Assembly: GCA_034435635.1 (NCBI GenBank) | Contig: DAOTWY010000025.1 | Coordinates: 50,680-114,679 of the forward strand | DNA from: DAOTWY01 sp003696565 | GTDB taxonomy: Bacteria > Chloroflexota > Anaerolineae > Aggregatilineales > Phototrophicaceae | Direction of reading: 5' to 3' | Length of the DNA stretch: 64,000 nucleotides | Shown here: positions 24,195 through 32,820 of the stretch, one piece after another | Layout: every line of letters begins with the position of its first letter | Position numbering within the stretch: the first letter of the stretch is position 1 | Notes under the pieces: model-generated | Database searches by the model: none | What the model saw: only the letters and a program-made list of their open reading frames with translations | What the model was told of the DNA's origin: nothing | Made by a program: the position numbers and the translations under genes

Positions 24195-24863
24195 TTAGGC
24201 ATGCAAGGCGGGTTCTATTGTTTGATGGAGCATGGCGGTTAGTTGTTCATTGGTTTCAGTTGCTAATGTTTTTTGATCTAGTCGCTTGTTGATACGAGTG
24301 TAGATGCGTTGTATAAATTGTTTTTGTGATTGTCCATCATGTTGCGATTCATCCACGAGTAAGGGTCTTGCATCAACGGTGCGCGTCAGCCACTCTTCTA
24401 AAATAGCCACCATGGATACATCAAATGTCCAAATGCCCTTGAATTGGCGTTGTTCATTGGGTGAATCAATGTGGGTTATTTCTTCAGTGGCTAATGCACT
24501 GGCGTAATCTTTTCCATAAGAGACCAAAAACCACTCTTTTGCCAGTTGCATATGCGGTTCCAGATAGATATATGTCACGTTTGAGATAGCTGGCACAGGC
24601 ACATCTGGTACACCAAACACATAGATGGATTCAGCGTGTTTTGCAAGTTTTTGATAACGCTTGATTTGAGGCAAAAAGCGACTCATACGCTGAAATGCGG
24701 AAAATATCCGCGTTCTTGCACCGTCAATTATCGTGGTATTTTCAATCTCATAACTGATGATGTTCATTGTGCGACGGCTGTTGATTAAGGCACTTCCTTG
24801 AAACTTCTGAACGCGCTCAACTAACTGATAGACCGAAAACCCTGGCGCAATATTGATTGGCAT
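24195..24863 (-). CDS. DICT sensory domain protein
   Basis: 222 residues. The middle resembles the DICT domain: MNIISYEIE near the start, ESIYVFGVPDV and YIYLEPHMQLAKEWFLVSYG, the last being its most typical stretch. DICT domains occur in cyanobacterial and chloroflexi signalling proteins, usually fused to GGDEF, kinase or MerR parts and thought to respond to light or redox state. Here the domain is alone, with a helical C-terminal tail (residues ~175-222). Single gene; its partner is unknown. Confidence 0.68.
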   Translation of the reverse strand: MPINIAPGFSVYQLVERVQKFQGSALINSRRTMNIISYEIENTTIIDGARTRIFSAFQRMSRFLPQIKRYQKLAKHAESIYVFGVPDVPVPAISNVTYIYLEPHMQLAKEWFLVSYGKDYASALATEEITHIDSPNEQRQFKGIWTFDVSMVAILEEWLTRTVDARPLLVDESQHDGQSQKQFIQRIYTRINKRLDQKTLATETNEQLTAMLHQTIEPALHA

Positions 24864-25021
24864 ATTATTCCATCCGTTAATGTGTAGTTTACTATATTAA
24901 TATTATACCGGAGATAGTTTGGTATCTCAATCACCGCACATTCATAATCATGTCAATTAGATTAGAAATAGACTAACATGTAATCAGGGGGTAAATCCGC
25001 GGGGCGTGTAATCTATTTTAT

Positions 25022-25052
25022 AAAAAATGGGGTGAACCACTAGGCTCACCCC
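25022..25052 (-). terminator. Rho-independent terminator after the GH3 gene
   Basis: GGGGTGA (25029-25035) pairs with TCACCCC (25046-25052). On the minus strand the stem is followed by ATTTTTTA. It lies 9 bases after the stop of the glycosidase gene. Confidence 0.9.
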
Positions 25053-25060
25053 AAATTGAT

Positions 25061-27580
25061 TTATTCTCCAGTGGTGAGACCCCAACCGAACGGGAATAAG
25101 GGGGCTTCATCACTGCTACCAAGTGGTAATTGATCCACACTGGCGAACCAAGTGACTGGTAACTTGCCGGTGAAAGGCTGTATGCCGAACAAAACATCTG
25201 CCACGCCTGCGCCTTCTGTACCGGGTAGCCACGCAGCGACTACTGCATCCCAATCATCGATATAATCAGTAATCATCAAGGGTCTGCCAGAGATGATGAC
25301 AACGATGACCTGATCCACAGCTTCTTGCATGGCGGCAATTGTCTCTATATCAGAAGCAGACAGTTCCAGATCAGCATCATCACCGCGCCCTTCTGCATAG
25401 GGGCGTTCTCCAACAACGACAATCCCCACGCTGGCAGTTTCATCACCAAAGTCGCCATCTGGCGCATAAACAACTTCTGTGTTGTCACTTACAACCGCTT
25501 GAATACCTTCTAAGATTGTTGTGCCAGGGGTGATATCACCGGTGCCACCTTGCCATTCAATTGTCCACCCACCGGATTGAATGCCGATGTCATCCGCTGC
25601 CACACCTGCCACAAACACACGATCAATTTCTGGTGAGAGGGGGAGTAGATCATCATCGTTTTTCAGTAATACTTGTGATTCTGCTACTGCTTGCCGCGCT
25701 AATTGACGGTGTTCATCTGAGCCGACCATTGTCATGAGGTCTGTGTTAGCCAATGCGTTCTCAAATAATCCTAGCTCGAATTTAACTAATAAAATACGAC
25801 GGACAGCATCATCAATCCGCTCAACAGGCACATCACCGTTGTTGACGGCATCGGTTAAAGTTTCCATAAAACGGATTGGATCATATGGCACCATGACCAT
25901 ATCCACACCGGCATTGATGCTGGTGACAACGGCTTCATAATAATTGGGCGAAATTTGATCAACCCCTGCCCAGTCCGATACGACAAATCCTTCAAACCCT
26001 AATTCGCCTTTTAACACATCATTGATGAGATAAGCCTGGGCATGCATTTTCATGCCACCCCAACTTGAATAAGAGATCATGATGCTTTGGGCATTATTTT
26101 CTATTGCGGCGGCATATGGCGGCAGATGAACAGCGCGTAGCGTTGCCTCATCGACATCGGTCACTCCTTGGTCAATCATGTAATTATCGGTGGTGGATGT
26201 TCCCCATACTGCGCCACCGTCACCTACATAATGTTTAGGCGTGCCCAATACCGTAAAGGGGTCTGTTAGGCTTTCACCTTGGAGACCATTTAAGCATGCC
26301 ATCGCCAATTCTGTGACGAGTTCGGTGTCCTCTGCATAGGCTTCATAAGTACGTCCCCAGCGTATATCTTGCGGTACTGCTACAACCGGCGCGTAATCCC
26401 AATAAATCCCAGTGGCGATCATTTCTAATGCGGTTGCGCGGCAAATTTGTTCAACCAAAGCTGCGTTACGGGTTGCACCTAAGCCGATGTTATGCGGGAA
26501 AATGGTTGCGCCATAGACGTTGTTATGCCCATGCACCGCGTCTACGCCGTAAATAATCGGAATACCTAGGCGTGTATCTAGGGAAGCCTCAACATAACTG
26601 TTGACCATCTGTGCCCAATTTTCTACAGTATTACCCACGCGAGGATACCCACCGCCACCACTCAATACCCCACCAATTGCTAGGGCATTAACATCTTCTG
26701 GTGAAATACTGCCTACTTCAATTAGTGTCATTTGGGCAATTTTTTCCGCTAAGGACATACGACTCATGAGGTCGATGATGCGGGCTTCTGGGCTGAATCG
26801 TCCATTTCGATACAAAGCTTGATCTGGTACTGGAGGAAGCTCTACTTGATTTTCCGCTACAATTTCCGGTAATTCTGGGATTTCTGTTTCATTTAAATCG
26901 AAAAACATCAAATACCCAAACACACTCGGGTTTTGATAGGACTGATCGTTTGTATCCGCGTTTGACCAGATGAGCTTTGTATCTCGTGAGCCGCTGGAGG
27001 TCGCGTTTAAATGCACCTGAAATCCAATGATCCCACCATGGGCTGGGGTGATATCCCACACGTCATTTTTTAAGGGAACTGCCATTTCAACCCGATACCC
27101 TTCAGCCGTTTCGGTCACAAAAACTTGTGCGCCTACGCTGTTACCTTGTATTCCGCTGATAATGGCTTCTTCTGGTGGTAGGTCTTTATTCAGTGCGGGC
27201 ACAGTAACTTGCGCAATACCCGGGGCATAGCTCCGGCGGGTAAAATCTCCTGTACCGTTGAAGTAAAACTCAATTGAGTCCTCGTTCCAATAATTTTCAC
27301 CATGTTCACCGCTGATAATATTCGGGTCTGTTACATCACCTAAAACGTAAATAAAGCTTTCATCCGCCGCAGCAGCAAAAACCACACTGTGCCCACCGCC
27401 GGAAAGCAGCACACGGGGCACCCCCTCCCAATCAGCTATGTCGCCATCTAGTGTAATGGTGATGTTGAATGGCGCATAATATACCTCTCCCGGAATCGCA
27501 TTTGGCACGGAATCCTGGGCAACCGTCAATATCCATGTAAAAGACAGTAATGTCAACAAAGCAAGCAATTTTTTTAACAT
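25061..27580 (-). CDS. Secreted GH3 beta-glycosidase with N-terminal CBM9-like domain
   Basis: 839 residues, with a signal peptide (1-21, ending TVAQ). Residues ~30-230 look like a CBM9/DOMON-type carbohydrate-binding domain (ITLDGDIADWEGVP.., WNEDSIEFYFNG). The GH3 (alpha/beta)8 barrel follows (~265-600) with YGVDAVHGHNNV and the nucleophile Asp in GFVVSDWAGVD, then the GH3 C-terminal sandwich (VLLKNDDDLLPL, VVVGERPYAEG). Members are exo-acting beta-glucosidases or beta-xylosidases for cellulose or hemicellulose oligomers. It stands as a single transcription unit with its own terminator; no sugar transporter is next to it. Confidence 0.92.
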   Translation of the reverse strand: MLKKLLALLTLLSFTWILTVAQDSVPNAIPGEVYYAPFNITITLDGDIADWEGVPRVLLSGGGHSVVFAAAADESFIYVLGDVTDPNIISGEHGENYWNEDSIEFYFNGTGDFTRRSYAPGIAQVTVPALNKDLPPEEAIISGIQGNSVGAQVFVTETAEGYRVEMAVPLKNDVWDITPAHGGIIGFQVHLNATSSGSRDTKLIWSNADTNDQSYQNPSVFGYLMFFDLNETEIPELPEIVAENQVELPPVPDQALYRNGRFSPEARIIDLMSRMSLAEKIAQMTLIEVGSISPEDVNALAIGGVLSGGGGYPRVGNTVENWAQMVNSYVEASLDTRLGIPIIYGVDAVHGHNNVYGATIFPHNIGLGATRNAALVEQICRATALEMIATGIYWDYAPVVAVPQDIRWGRTYEAYAEDTELVTELAMACLNGLQGESLTDPFTVLGTPKHYVGDGGAVWGTSTTDNYMIDQGVTDVDEATLRAVHLPPYAAAIENNAQSIMISYSSWGGMKMHAQAYLINDVLKGELGFEGFVVSDWAGVDQISPNYYEAVVTSINAGVDMVMVPYDPIRFMETLTDAVNNGDVPVERIDDAVRRILLVKFELGLFENALANTDLMTMVGSDEHRQLARQAVAESQVLLKNDDDLLPLSPEIDRVFVAGVAADDIGIQSGGWTIEWQGGTGDITPGTTILEGIQAVVSDNTEVVYAPDGDFGDETASVGIVVVGERPYAEGRGDDADLELSASDIETIAAMQEAVDQVIVVIISGRPLMITDYIDDWDAVVAAWLPGTEGAGVADVLFGIQPFTGKLPVTWFASVDQLPLGSSDEAPLFPFGWGLTTGE

Positions 27581-27731
27581 TTTTCTCCCCTTTATATCAT
27601 TCTGGGATCGTTCCCATAAATGATTGTAGCGTAACTGTTTAACTCTTACAACAAAATGTAATTTTCAAATTCATCAAAGCGTCTGATACAATAAGCTAGA
27701 TGTAGAGTTTAAGGATCGAAAGGTCATTAAC

Positions 27732-28622
27732 GTGGAAAACGAAAATCAAGAAGTGGCACGTCTTTCCAAAGATGTTATCAATACGATGATTGTGGGCGTG
27801 GTGTTTATGATCGCTGGCATTCTGGTGGGATTAGTCATCGCCGGCAATCAAGGGGTATCTGCCACACAAGTACGTACAATTGTTCAGGAAGAAGTCAGCC
27901 GGGCAGTGGCTGGAGAATTAGAAACCGTCGTCAATACATTAACCGAACAGATTGCTAATGTCAGCATTGCTTCAGCTGGGGATGGATCGTTTGATGCGGA
28001 AGTTTTGCAGGGGTTGATTGATACTGCGCTGACGGACAGCATGGAACGCCGTGATCGGGAGCAGAATTACAAAATGGACGATGATCCCTATCTTGGTCCA
28101 GAAGATGCGCCGGTGGTTGTTGTGGAATTTAGTGATTTTCTGTGTGGCTTTTGTGGGCGGCACTTTCAGCAAACCCTTACCCCACTTTTAGAAAATTATG
28201 ATGGATATATTCGTTATGTCTATCGGGATTTCCCTGGTGTAGGTGGACAGAACGCGGTGCAATCCGCTTTAGCAGCTGAATGTGCTGATGATCAGGGTAA
28301 GTTCTGGGAGTATCATAACTTGCTCTTTAATAACCAAGACCAAATTGGTGTAGATTTAACCGAATTGCGAACGCTTTTGATAGATTTTGCAGAAGAATTA
28401 CAACTGGATGTTGATGAATTCACCACCTGTTATGATAGTAATCAGTACGTGACGGAAATTTTGTTAGATCGTAGCGATGGCGAATCAGTTGGAATGCGTG
28501 GTACGCCTGGCTTTCTCATCAACGGGCGTTTTTTGAGTGGGGCACAACCTTATGAGGCATTTGCCGCTTTAATTGACGATGAACTAGCTAAACGGGGGAT
28601 TGTCTTGGATGAGGAAAGTTAG
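27732..28622 (+). CDS. Membrane-anchored DsbA-like thiol oxidoreductase
   Basis: 296 residues from GTG. A membrane helix (~18-37) anchors it with the C-terminus outside. A short coiled-coil-like linker (~45-75) is followed by a thioredoxin/DsbA domain: active site C138-G-F-C141 (SDFLCGFCGRHF), helical insert, then a cis-Pro loop (GMRGTPGFLING). Two further Cys in the helical part (ECADD, TTCYD) may form a structural disulfide. It resembles BdbD/DsbA of monoderm bacteria and probably oxidises thiols of exported proteins. No DsbB/VKOR partner is adjacent. A terminator follows directly. Confidence 0.88.
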   Translation: MENENQEVARLSKDVINTMIVGVVFMIAGILVGLVIAGNQGVSATQVRTIVQEEVSRAVAGELETVVNTLTEQIANVSIASAGDGSFDAEVLQGLIDTALTDSMERRDREQNYKMDDDPYLGPEDAPVVVVEFSDFLCGFCGRHFQQTLTPLLENYDGYIRYVYRDFPGVGGQNAVQSALAAECADDQGKFWEYHNLLFNNQDQIGVDLTELRTLLIDFAEELQLDVDEFTTCYDSNQYVTEILLDRSDGESVGMRGTPGFLINGRFLSGAQPYEAFAALIDDELAKRGIVLDEES

Positions 28623-28631
28623 CAAAAAGCG

Positions 28632-28658
28632 AATCGCTGGAAACCCCAGCGATTTTTT
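28632..28658 (+). terminator. Rho-independent terminator after the DsbA-like gene
   Basis: AATCGCTGG (28632-28640)/CCAGCGATT (28646-28654), perfect 9-bp stem with loop AAACC, overlapping a run of six T. Confidence 0.93.
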
Positions 28659-28724
28659 GTAAGAACTCCTGCCATTAGTACGACTATATAACTAGATAAC
28701 TATGTGATTTTTGGAGCAAATAAC

Positions 28725-29111
28725 ATGAGTGCTTATGGCATCCGCCGTATATTAGATGTGCCGTATGAAACCGCGATTGAGAAGATCACCGCCGCGCTAA
28801 AAGAACAGGGATTTGGCGTGCTGACCGAAATTGACATGAAGGCAACGCTCAAGAAAAAGCTAGATGTCGATGTGGATCAGTATGTCATCCTGGGGGCGTG
28901 TAATCCGCATCTGGCATATACTGCGTTACAGAAGGAGCAGGAAATCGGTTTGTTGCTGCCCTGTAATGTGATTGTTTACGCCCATGAGGGCAAGTCTGTT
29001 GTTTCTATTCTTGATCCTGAAGTCATGATGGGTGTGACCGATAACGACGCGCTGAAATCCATCGCAGGGCAGGCGCGGGAAAAATTAGAAGCCGCCCTGA
29101 ACATGATTTAG
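28725..29111 (+). CDS. DUF302 family protein
   Basis: 128 residues from the ATG at 28725, which has GGAG 8 nt upstream; an in-frame GTG at 28704 is less likely. DUF302 features: an opening amphipathic strand-helix (ILDVPYETAIEKITAALKEQGFGVLTEIDM), then VILGACNPHLAYTAL and GLLLPCNVIVY. The two conserved Cys (ACNP, LPCN) are typical. Structures show a small alpha/beta fold; the physiological role is not known. Flanked by terminators on both sides, so it is monocistronic. Confidence 0.85.
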   Translation: MSAYGIRRILDVPYETAIEKITAALKEQGFGVLTEIDMKATLKKKLDVDVDQYVILGACNPHLAYTALQKEQEIGLLLPCNVIVYAHEGKSVVSILDPEVMMGVTDNDALKSIAGQAREKLEAALNMI

Positions 29112-29117
29112 CTAACG

Positions 29118-29151
29118 ACAAGGCACAGAAAATAAAAACTGTGCCTTGTTT
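29118..29151. terminator. Bidirectional terminator between DUF302 and membrane protein genes
   Basis: ACAAGGCACAG (29118-29128)/CTGTGCCTTGT (29139-29149), perfect 11-bp stem with a 10-nt A-rich loop. It sits 6 bases after one stop and 9 before the other in a convergent pair. Confidence 0.82.
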
Positions 29152-29157
29152 GATTCT

Positions 29158-29952
29158 TCACTCATCCTCAGAAAGGGCAGCGTCGATCTTCTTCTGAAGC
29201 TCAGGATCAATATCGGCTTTGGGTTCTGTGCCTTCAATGAGGATGGCTTTCGGCTCTTTGATGTCTTGCAAAACCTGGAACGCCTCCTCCAGCTCGTCAG
29301 TCTCTGCTGGGGTAGGCGAGGTTTTTGTCTGGGGTGTTGTTGTGTTTGTTGGCTGGATGCGTTTGGCAGTGCTATCCTCTGTTGGTTCAACAATTGGTAC
29401 AGGCTCAATAACGCGACGGGCTTCCTGGCGGGCATGCCATAGCTTATAGCCACCCCAAATTAACCCGGAGCCAAATAACACCCCGGCTAATGAATAACCA
29501 ATTGCGCCGGTAAATGTGCCACTGAAGATAACCCCTTCAAATAACATCCACAGCAGGGCAAAAACGCCAAAACCACCTAATGTTAAATTGCGCCCCATAC
29601 GGCGGTCTGCTTTGTTATCTAGCTGCCGCCCTTGATAATATAACCCCATGCCAAAAAACACCGCATATAACGCCCAGGCGTATGTCCAGGAATGCCAGTG
29701 TTCCGTAATCGCCTGATACAGCAGTAGCACACCTGTCCCGGTGACAATCAAGCCGGGGAAAATCAGCCGGATCATTGAGTCGCGCTTGCTGTTCAATGCA
29801 AGATACAACATGGATAACCCAGGCAAAATAATGAAAAAGGGCCAAATCACCCCTAACCAATCATAGTTGTTGAGTTGCGCAATAAACATGACAATCCCGG
29901 CAATCATCAGGGTAACCGGTAACCCATACTGGCGGATTCGCTTTAGTGTCAT
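29158..29952 (-). CDS. Multi-pass membrane protein with acidic cytoplasmic tail
   Basis: 264 residues from the ATG at 29952 (MTLKRIRQYG). Six hydrophobic segments lie in the first ~170 residues, including a pair of the DUF5668/LiaF-like kind (LPVTLMIAGIVMFIAQL, GVIWPFFIILPGLSML). Then a Thr/Pro-rich linker and a charged tail (ELEEAFQVLQDIKEPKAI, DPELQKKIDAALSEDE). Proteins of this type are often linked with envelope-stress systems, but no histidine kinase or regulator is beside it. Function unknown. Confidence 0.68.
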   Translation of the reverse strand: MTLKRIRQYGLPVTLMIAGIVMFIAQLNNYDWLGVIWPFFIILPGLSMLYLALNSKRDSMIRLIFPGLIVTGTGVLLLYQAITEHWHSWTYAWALYAVFFGMGLYYQGRQLDNKADRRMGRNLTLGGFGVFALLWMLFEGVIFSGTFTGAIGYSLAGVLFGSGLIWGGYKLWHARQEARRVIEPVPIVEPTEDSTAKRIQPTNTTTPQTKTSPTPAETDELEEAFQVLQDIKEPKAILIEGTEPKADIDPELQKKIDAALSEDE

Positions 29953-30141
29953 ACGCCGTTCTCTTTTCTTCAAATGGATTTATTTTCTATTGTATAGTAC
30001 GTCACTTGTAAGACAAAGTTTCAAAGATAATTCTTTCAAAATTGTGATAGACTGGCTTTACTCCGATAACTCAGAAAATATCTGATTACTAGCAAACTAT
30101 CCGATTTATTTAAGTTCAACAATATTTTAGGAGAAAGCTAT

Positions 30142-30636
30142 ATGTCATTTGATGATGATATTATCCTAACCCGTGCAGGGTATGAAAAACTACAACGAGA
30201 GCTTAATTTACTGATACAAGTGGAAGCCAGTGAAATGGCGGAGCGTATGGCAGAGATTCGCTCTGAGGGGGATTTTGCCCAGGATAGTGCGTTTTTTGAT
30301 GCGATGACCGATAAAAATATGTTGGATGAGCGTATCGCTTTCTTGCAGCATATTCTTAACCGGGCGCAAATTTTGGAAGATGATCTTGATCCAGATAGTG
30401 CAACACCAGGGGATCGAATCACCGTGCAAGATATGGATACTGGTGAGACGTTTGACTTTGACCTGATTAGTGGGGTGGAATTGGCATATGGTAAGCGACG
30501 TGGGGTTTCGTTGAAATCTCCAGTTGGTCAGGCGTTACTTGGTAAAAAAGTTGGGGATGTGGTAGAGGTGGAAGTGCCGGATGGCAAGGTGCGGTATAAA
30601 ATTCTCTCTATGTCTCTTATCCCTGATGAAACCTAA
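30142..30636 (+). CDS. greA: GreA/GreB-type transcription elongation factor
   Basis: 164 residues with AGGAGA before the ATG. The N-terminal coiled coil (~10-75) inserts into the RNA polymerase secondary channel and the C-terminal FKBP-like domain (GDRITVQDMDTGE.., SPVGQALLGKKVGDVVEV) docks outside. At the coiled-coil tip the usual GDLxENxEY is GDFAQDSAFF: the first acidic residue (D44) is kept but the second is Q47, with D48 beside it. This may change transcript-cleavage activity, so it may be a GreA paralogue with altered function. Bounded by a terminator shared with the convergent gene. Confidence 0.85.
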   Translation: MSFDDDIILTRAGYEKLQRELNLLIQVEASEMAERMAEIRSEGDFAQDSAFFDAMTDKNMLDERIAFLQHILNRAQILEDDLDPDSATPGDRITVQDMDTGETFDFDLISGVELAYGKRRGVSLKSPVGQALLGKKVGDVVEVEVPDGKVRYKILSMSLIPDET

Positions 30637-30643
30637 ACAAAAA

Positions 30644-30677
30644 AGAGGCGGTCTAGTCAAACACGCCTCTCTTTTTA
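30644..30677. terminator. Bidirectional terminator after greA
   Basis: AGAGGCG (30644-30650)/CGCCTCT (30664-30670), followed by CTTTTTATTT on the plus strand and preceded by a run of A that gives a T run on the minus strand. It serves greA and the convergent gene ending at 30696. Confidence 0.88.
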
Positions 30678-30695
30678 TTTATTGAATTAGGGCGA

Positions 30696-32249
30696 TCATC
30701 CACCCGGTGGAACAGCTGGAATCGGTGTTGGATTGGCTGCTGGTGTGGCGGATGGGGCAGCCGTTGGTAAACCTGGACGCGCATCTACCGGTTGAGTCGG
30801 TTGAACTTCCGGCTCACTTGTTGGCGGAACGGGACCTAAGCTTGCCGGGTCAACCGCGCCACCTGTGGTATCTGTTGTTGTGAGTGGCTGTGTGGCTGTT
30901 TCCGGTACATAATCCGCCGCACAGCGGAACCCTAGCCATAAATAAGTATCTGTCGGGCGGAAGTGTTGACGATGCACCGCCCGTGCGAAGAACGGCACGG
31001 CGTCCCACGAGCCACCACGTACTACACGGTCAACGCCGGTTGCTGGTCCTTGTGGATTCAATCCAGATGCTTCTGGACGACTGTAGTAACCAGCATCATA
31101 CCAATCTTGTACCCATTCCGCGACATTCCCAGACATATCATAGATACTACCATTTGCCCAGGAAACTGCCCCAGATGGGAAAGAACCGACTTCTAACGGT
31201 CCAATGTTTTGTGTGGGGTCTGGGCGATTTGTGCGGGCATAGGTCATTACCCATTCGTTCCCCCAGGGATAAATGGTATTATTCGGCCCGCGTGCGGCAC
31301 GCTCCCATTCCGCTTCAGTAGGTAGCCGCCGCCCCAATGCCTGGCAATATGCCTGTGCGCCCCACCAAGTGACACCGACAACCGGCAAATTCGCGGCAAA
31401 TTCGCTCACATCATAGTTCACGCTATCAAACGTGATGAGGCTGTTTTCATTTTCGGATGCTGTATCCACGCACTTCTGCCCAGAGCAACCGTTTCGATGA
31501 CTGCCCGGACCCCGTGAATTGAGGAATGCCACATACTGCTCATTCGTTACTTCAAACTGCTCAAGCTGGAATGTATCTAACGTCACTTGATGTTCTGGAA
31601 CAGAGTCTTGCCCGTAGCTGATCTGACATTGGGCGTTATCACGCTGTTGACATTCATCTACAGCGACACGAATCTCATTGGTATTTGTCCCCATTGTGAA
31701 CGTACCACCATCCACAACCACAAGCGTTGTTGCCAGTAACGCCAGCCGTTCATCCACCGAAGGCGCAGTGCCGCCTTGTGTGCCGGATGGAGCAAGCACC
31801 TGTTCTGTTGCCTGGGTCGTCACTGGTTGAGGTTGTGATGAATCAGAGACAGGTGTGGCGGTGAATTGAATGGGTGCAAGCGGGGTTGCTGTGGGTGGCG
31901 CAACCACAACCGCTTGTGTTGGTTGTGCTTGTTGTGTGGCTTCAATAGCCGTGGCAACCGCTGCATCAACCGTTAACTGTACATCACTTGCACTGACGTT
32001 GTTTGCCATCAGTGCGTCTACCGTACCCTGAACATCTGCGGTGGGTAGCGGGATGTCTGTCGCAAAGCCTGCTATTTCCGCTGTTGTACCATCTGTATCG
32101 CTTCCAAGTTCTAAAACGCCGAGTATGAGCAACGACAACACAAAAATTGCTGAGCATCCTAGCCCTAGCACACCGCCAATGAATGTCCATTGTAAAGCGG
32201 CTCCTGTACGTCGCTTACCACCTACTCGTCCCATACTTTGTCTTGACAT
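30696..32249 (-). CDS. Membrane-anchored formylglycine-generating-enzyme-like protein
   Basis: 517 residues from the ATG at 32249, set by GAGGAG upstream; a longer frame exists but lacks support. One membrane helix (~20-45), then a long Thr/Gln/Pro-rich linker and an FGE-sulfatase domain: VDGGTFTMG, EVTNEQYVAFLN, PVVGVTWWGAQAYCQALG, LPTEAEWERAARG, DMSGNVAEWVQDWY, RVVRGGSWD, GFRCA. A Pro-rich tail (~70 residues) ends it. True FGE and EgtB/PvdO relatives share this fold. The paired Cys of FGE are not evident, so binding or another oxidation is as likely as formylglycine formation. Downstream of a Flp pilin gene on the same strand. Confidence 0.82.
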   Translation of the reverse strand: MSRQSMGRVGGKRRTGAALQWTFIGGVLGLGCSAIFVLSLLILGVLELGSDTDGTTAEIAGFATDIPLPTADVQGTVDALMANNVSASDVQLTVDAAVATAIEATQQAQPTQAVVVAPPTATPLAPIQFTATPVSDSSQPQPVTTQATEQVLAPSGTQGGTAPSVDERLALLATTLVVVDGGTFTMGTNTNEIRVAVDECQQRDNAQCQISYGQDSVPEHQVTLDTFQLEQFEVTNEQYVAFLNSRGPGSHRNGCSGQKCVDTASENENSLITFDSVNYDVSEFAANLPVVGVTWWGAQAYCQALGRRLPTEAEWERAARGPNNTIYPWGNEWVMTYARTNRPDPTQNIGPLEVGSFPSGAVSWANGSIYDMSGNVAEWVQDWYDAGYYSRPEASGLNPQGPATGVDRVVRGGSWDAVPFFARAVHRQHFRPTDTYLWLGFRCAADYVPETATQPLTTTDTTGGAVDPASLGPVPPTSEPEVQPTQPVDARPGLPTAAPSATPAANPTPIPAVPPGG

Positions 32250-32344
32250 AATGTTTAATCTCCTCGATGAAGATACGGGTATAGTTCTAAACGAAAATAG
32301 ATAATAGTTCAAGGTGGGCGTGGGGAAAGCGCAGGGTAATTGGC

Positions 32345-32369
32345 AAAAAAAGCCCCACAATGTGTGGGG
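32345..32369 (-). terminator. Rho-independent terminator after the Flp pilin gene
   Basis: CCCCACA (32353-32359)/TGTGGGG (32363-32369), 3-nt loop; on the minus strand the stem is followed by C and seven T (32351-32345). It separates the pilin transcript from the downstream FGE-like gene. Confidence 0.9.
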
Positions 32370-32404
32370 TGATACTAAATAAAGAACGAGATGAAAAAGA
32401 TGAT

Positions 32405-32617
32405 TTAGCTACCACTTGCAGCACGCATGCTATCTAGAATGTTTTGGAACAGATTACCGATCTGTGGACCCAATAACATCATGAGGGCTAGTGCGGCTAC
32501 ACTGACTAACACCAGGATGAGTGCATACTCAACCAAACCCTGCCCCTCTTGAGAGGTGTCTTGCGGGGGTGTTAGCATCTGGCGTAAAGATATAAAAAAC
32601 GCCTTAAACAATAACAT
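32405..32617 (-). CDS. Flp-family type IVb pilin
   Basis: 70 residues. GQGLVEYALILVLVSVAALA is the Flp prepilin motif: processing after the Gly, with Glu at +5 and Tyr at +6, then the hydrophobic helix. Flp pilins are assembled by Tad secretion systems for surface attachment. No Tad genes (prepilin peptidase, ATPase, TadB/C) are in the window, so this pilin is an orphan here. It has its own terminator. Confidence 0.88.
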   Translation of the reverse strand: MLLFKAFFISLRQMLTPPQDTSQEGQGLVEYALILVLVSVAALALMMLLGPQIGNLFQNILDSMRAASGS

Positions 32618-32820
32618 GGAGAACCCCCATATAAAAACATGGACGATAAACTAAGATTTTACGAAATAGTTATCCTTTCAACTGATGATGAAACACAAAA
32701 AATGAGATAACCTTATTTAAGTTTACCACACGTTAAATCACAAACTCAACTAACTCATCACAAGAAACGTTGAAATTTGTGAAGATTTCTTTATGATTAG
32801 AACTATGGCATAGGGTTGTT

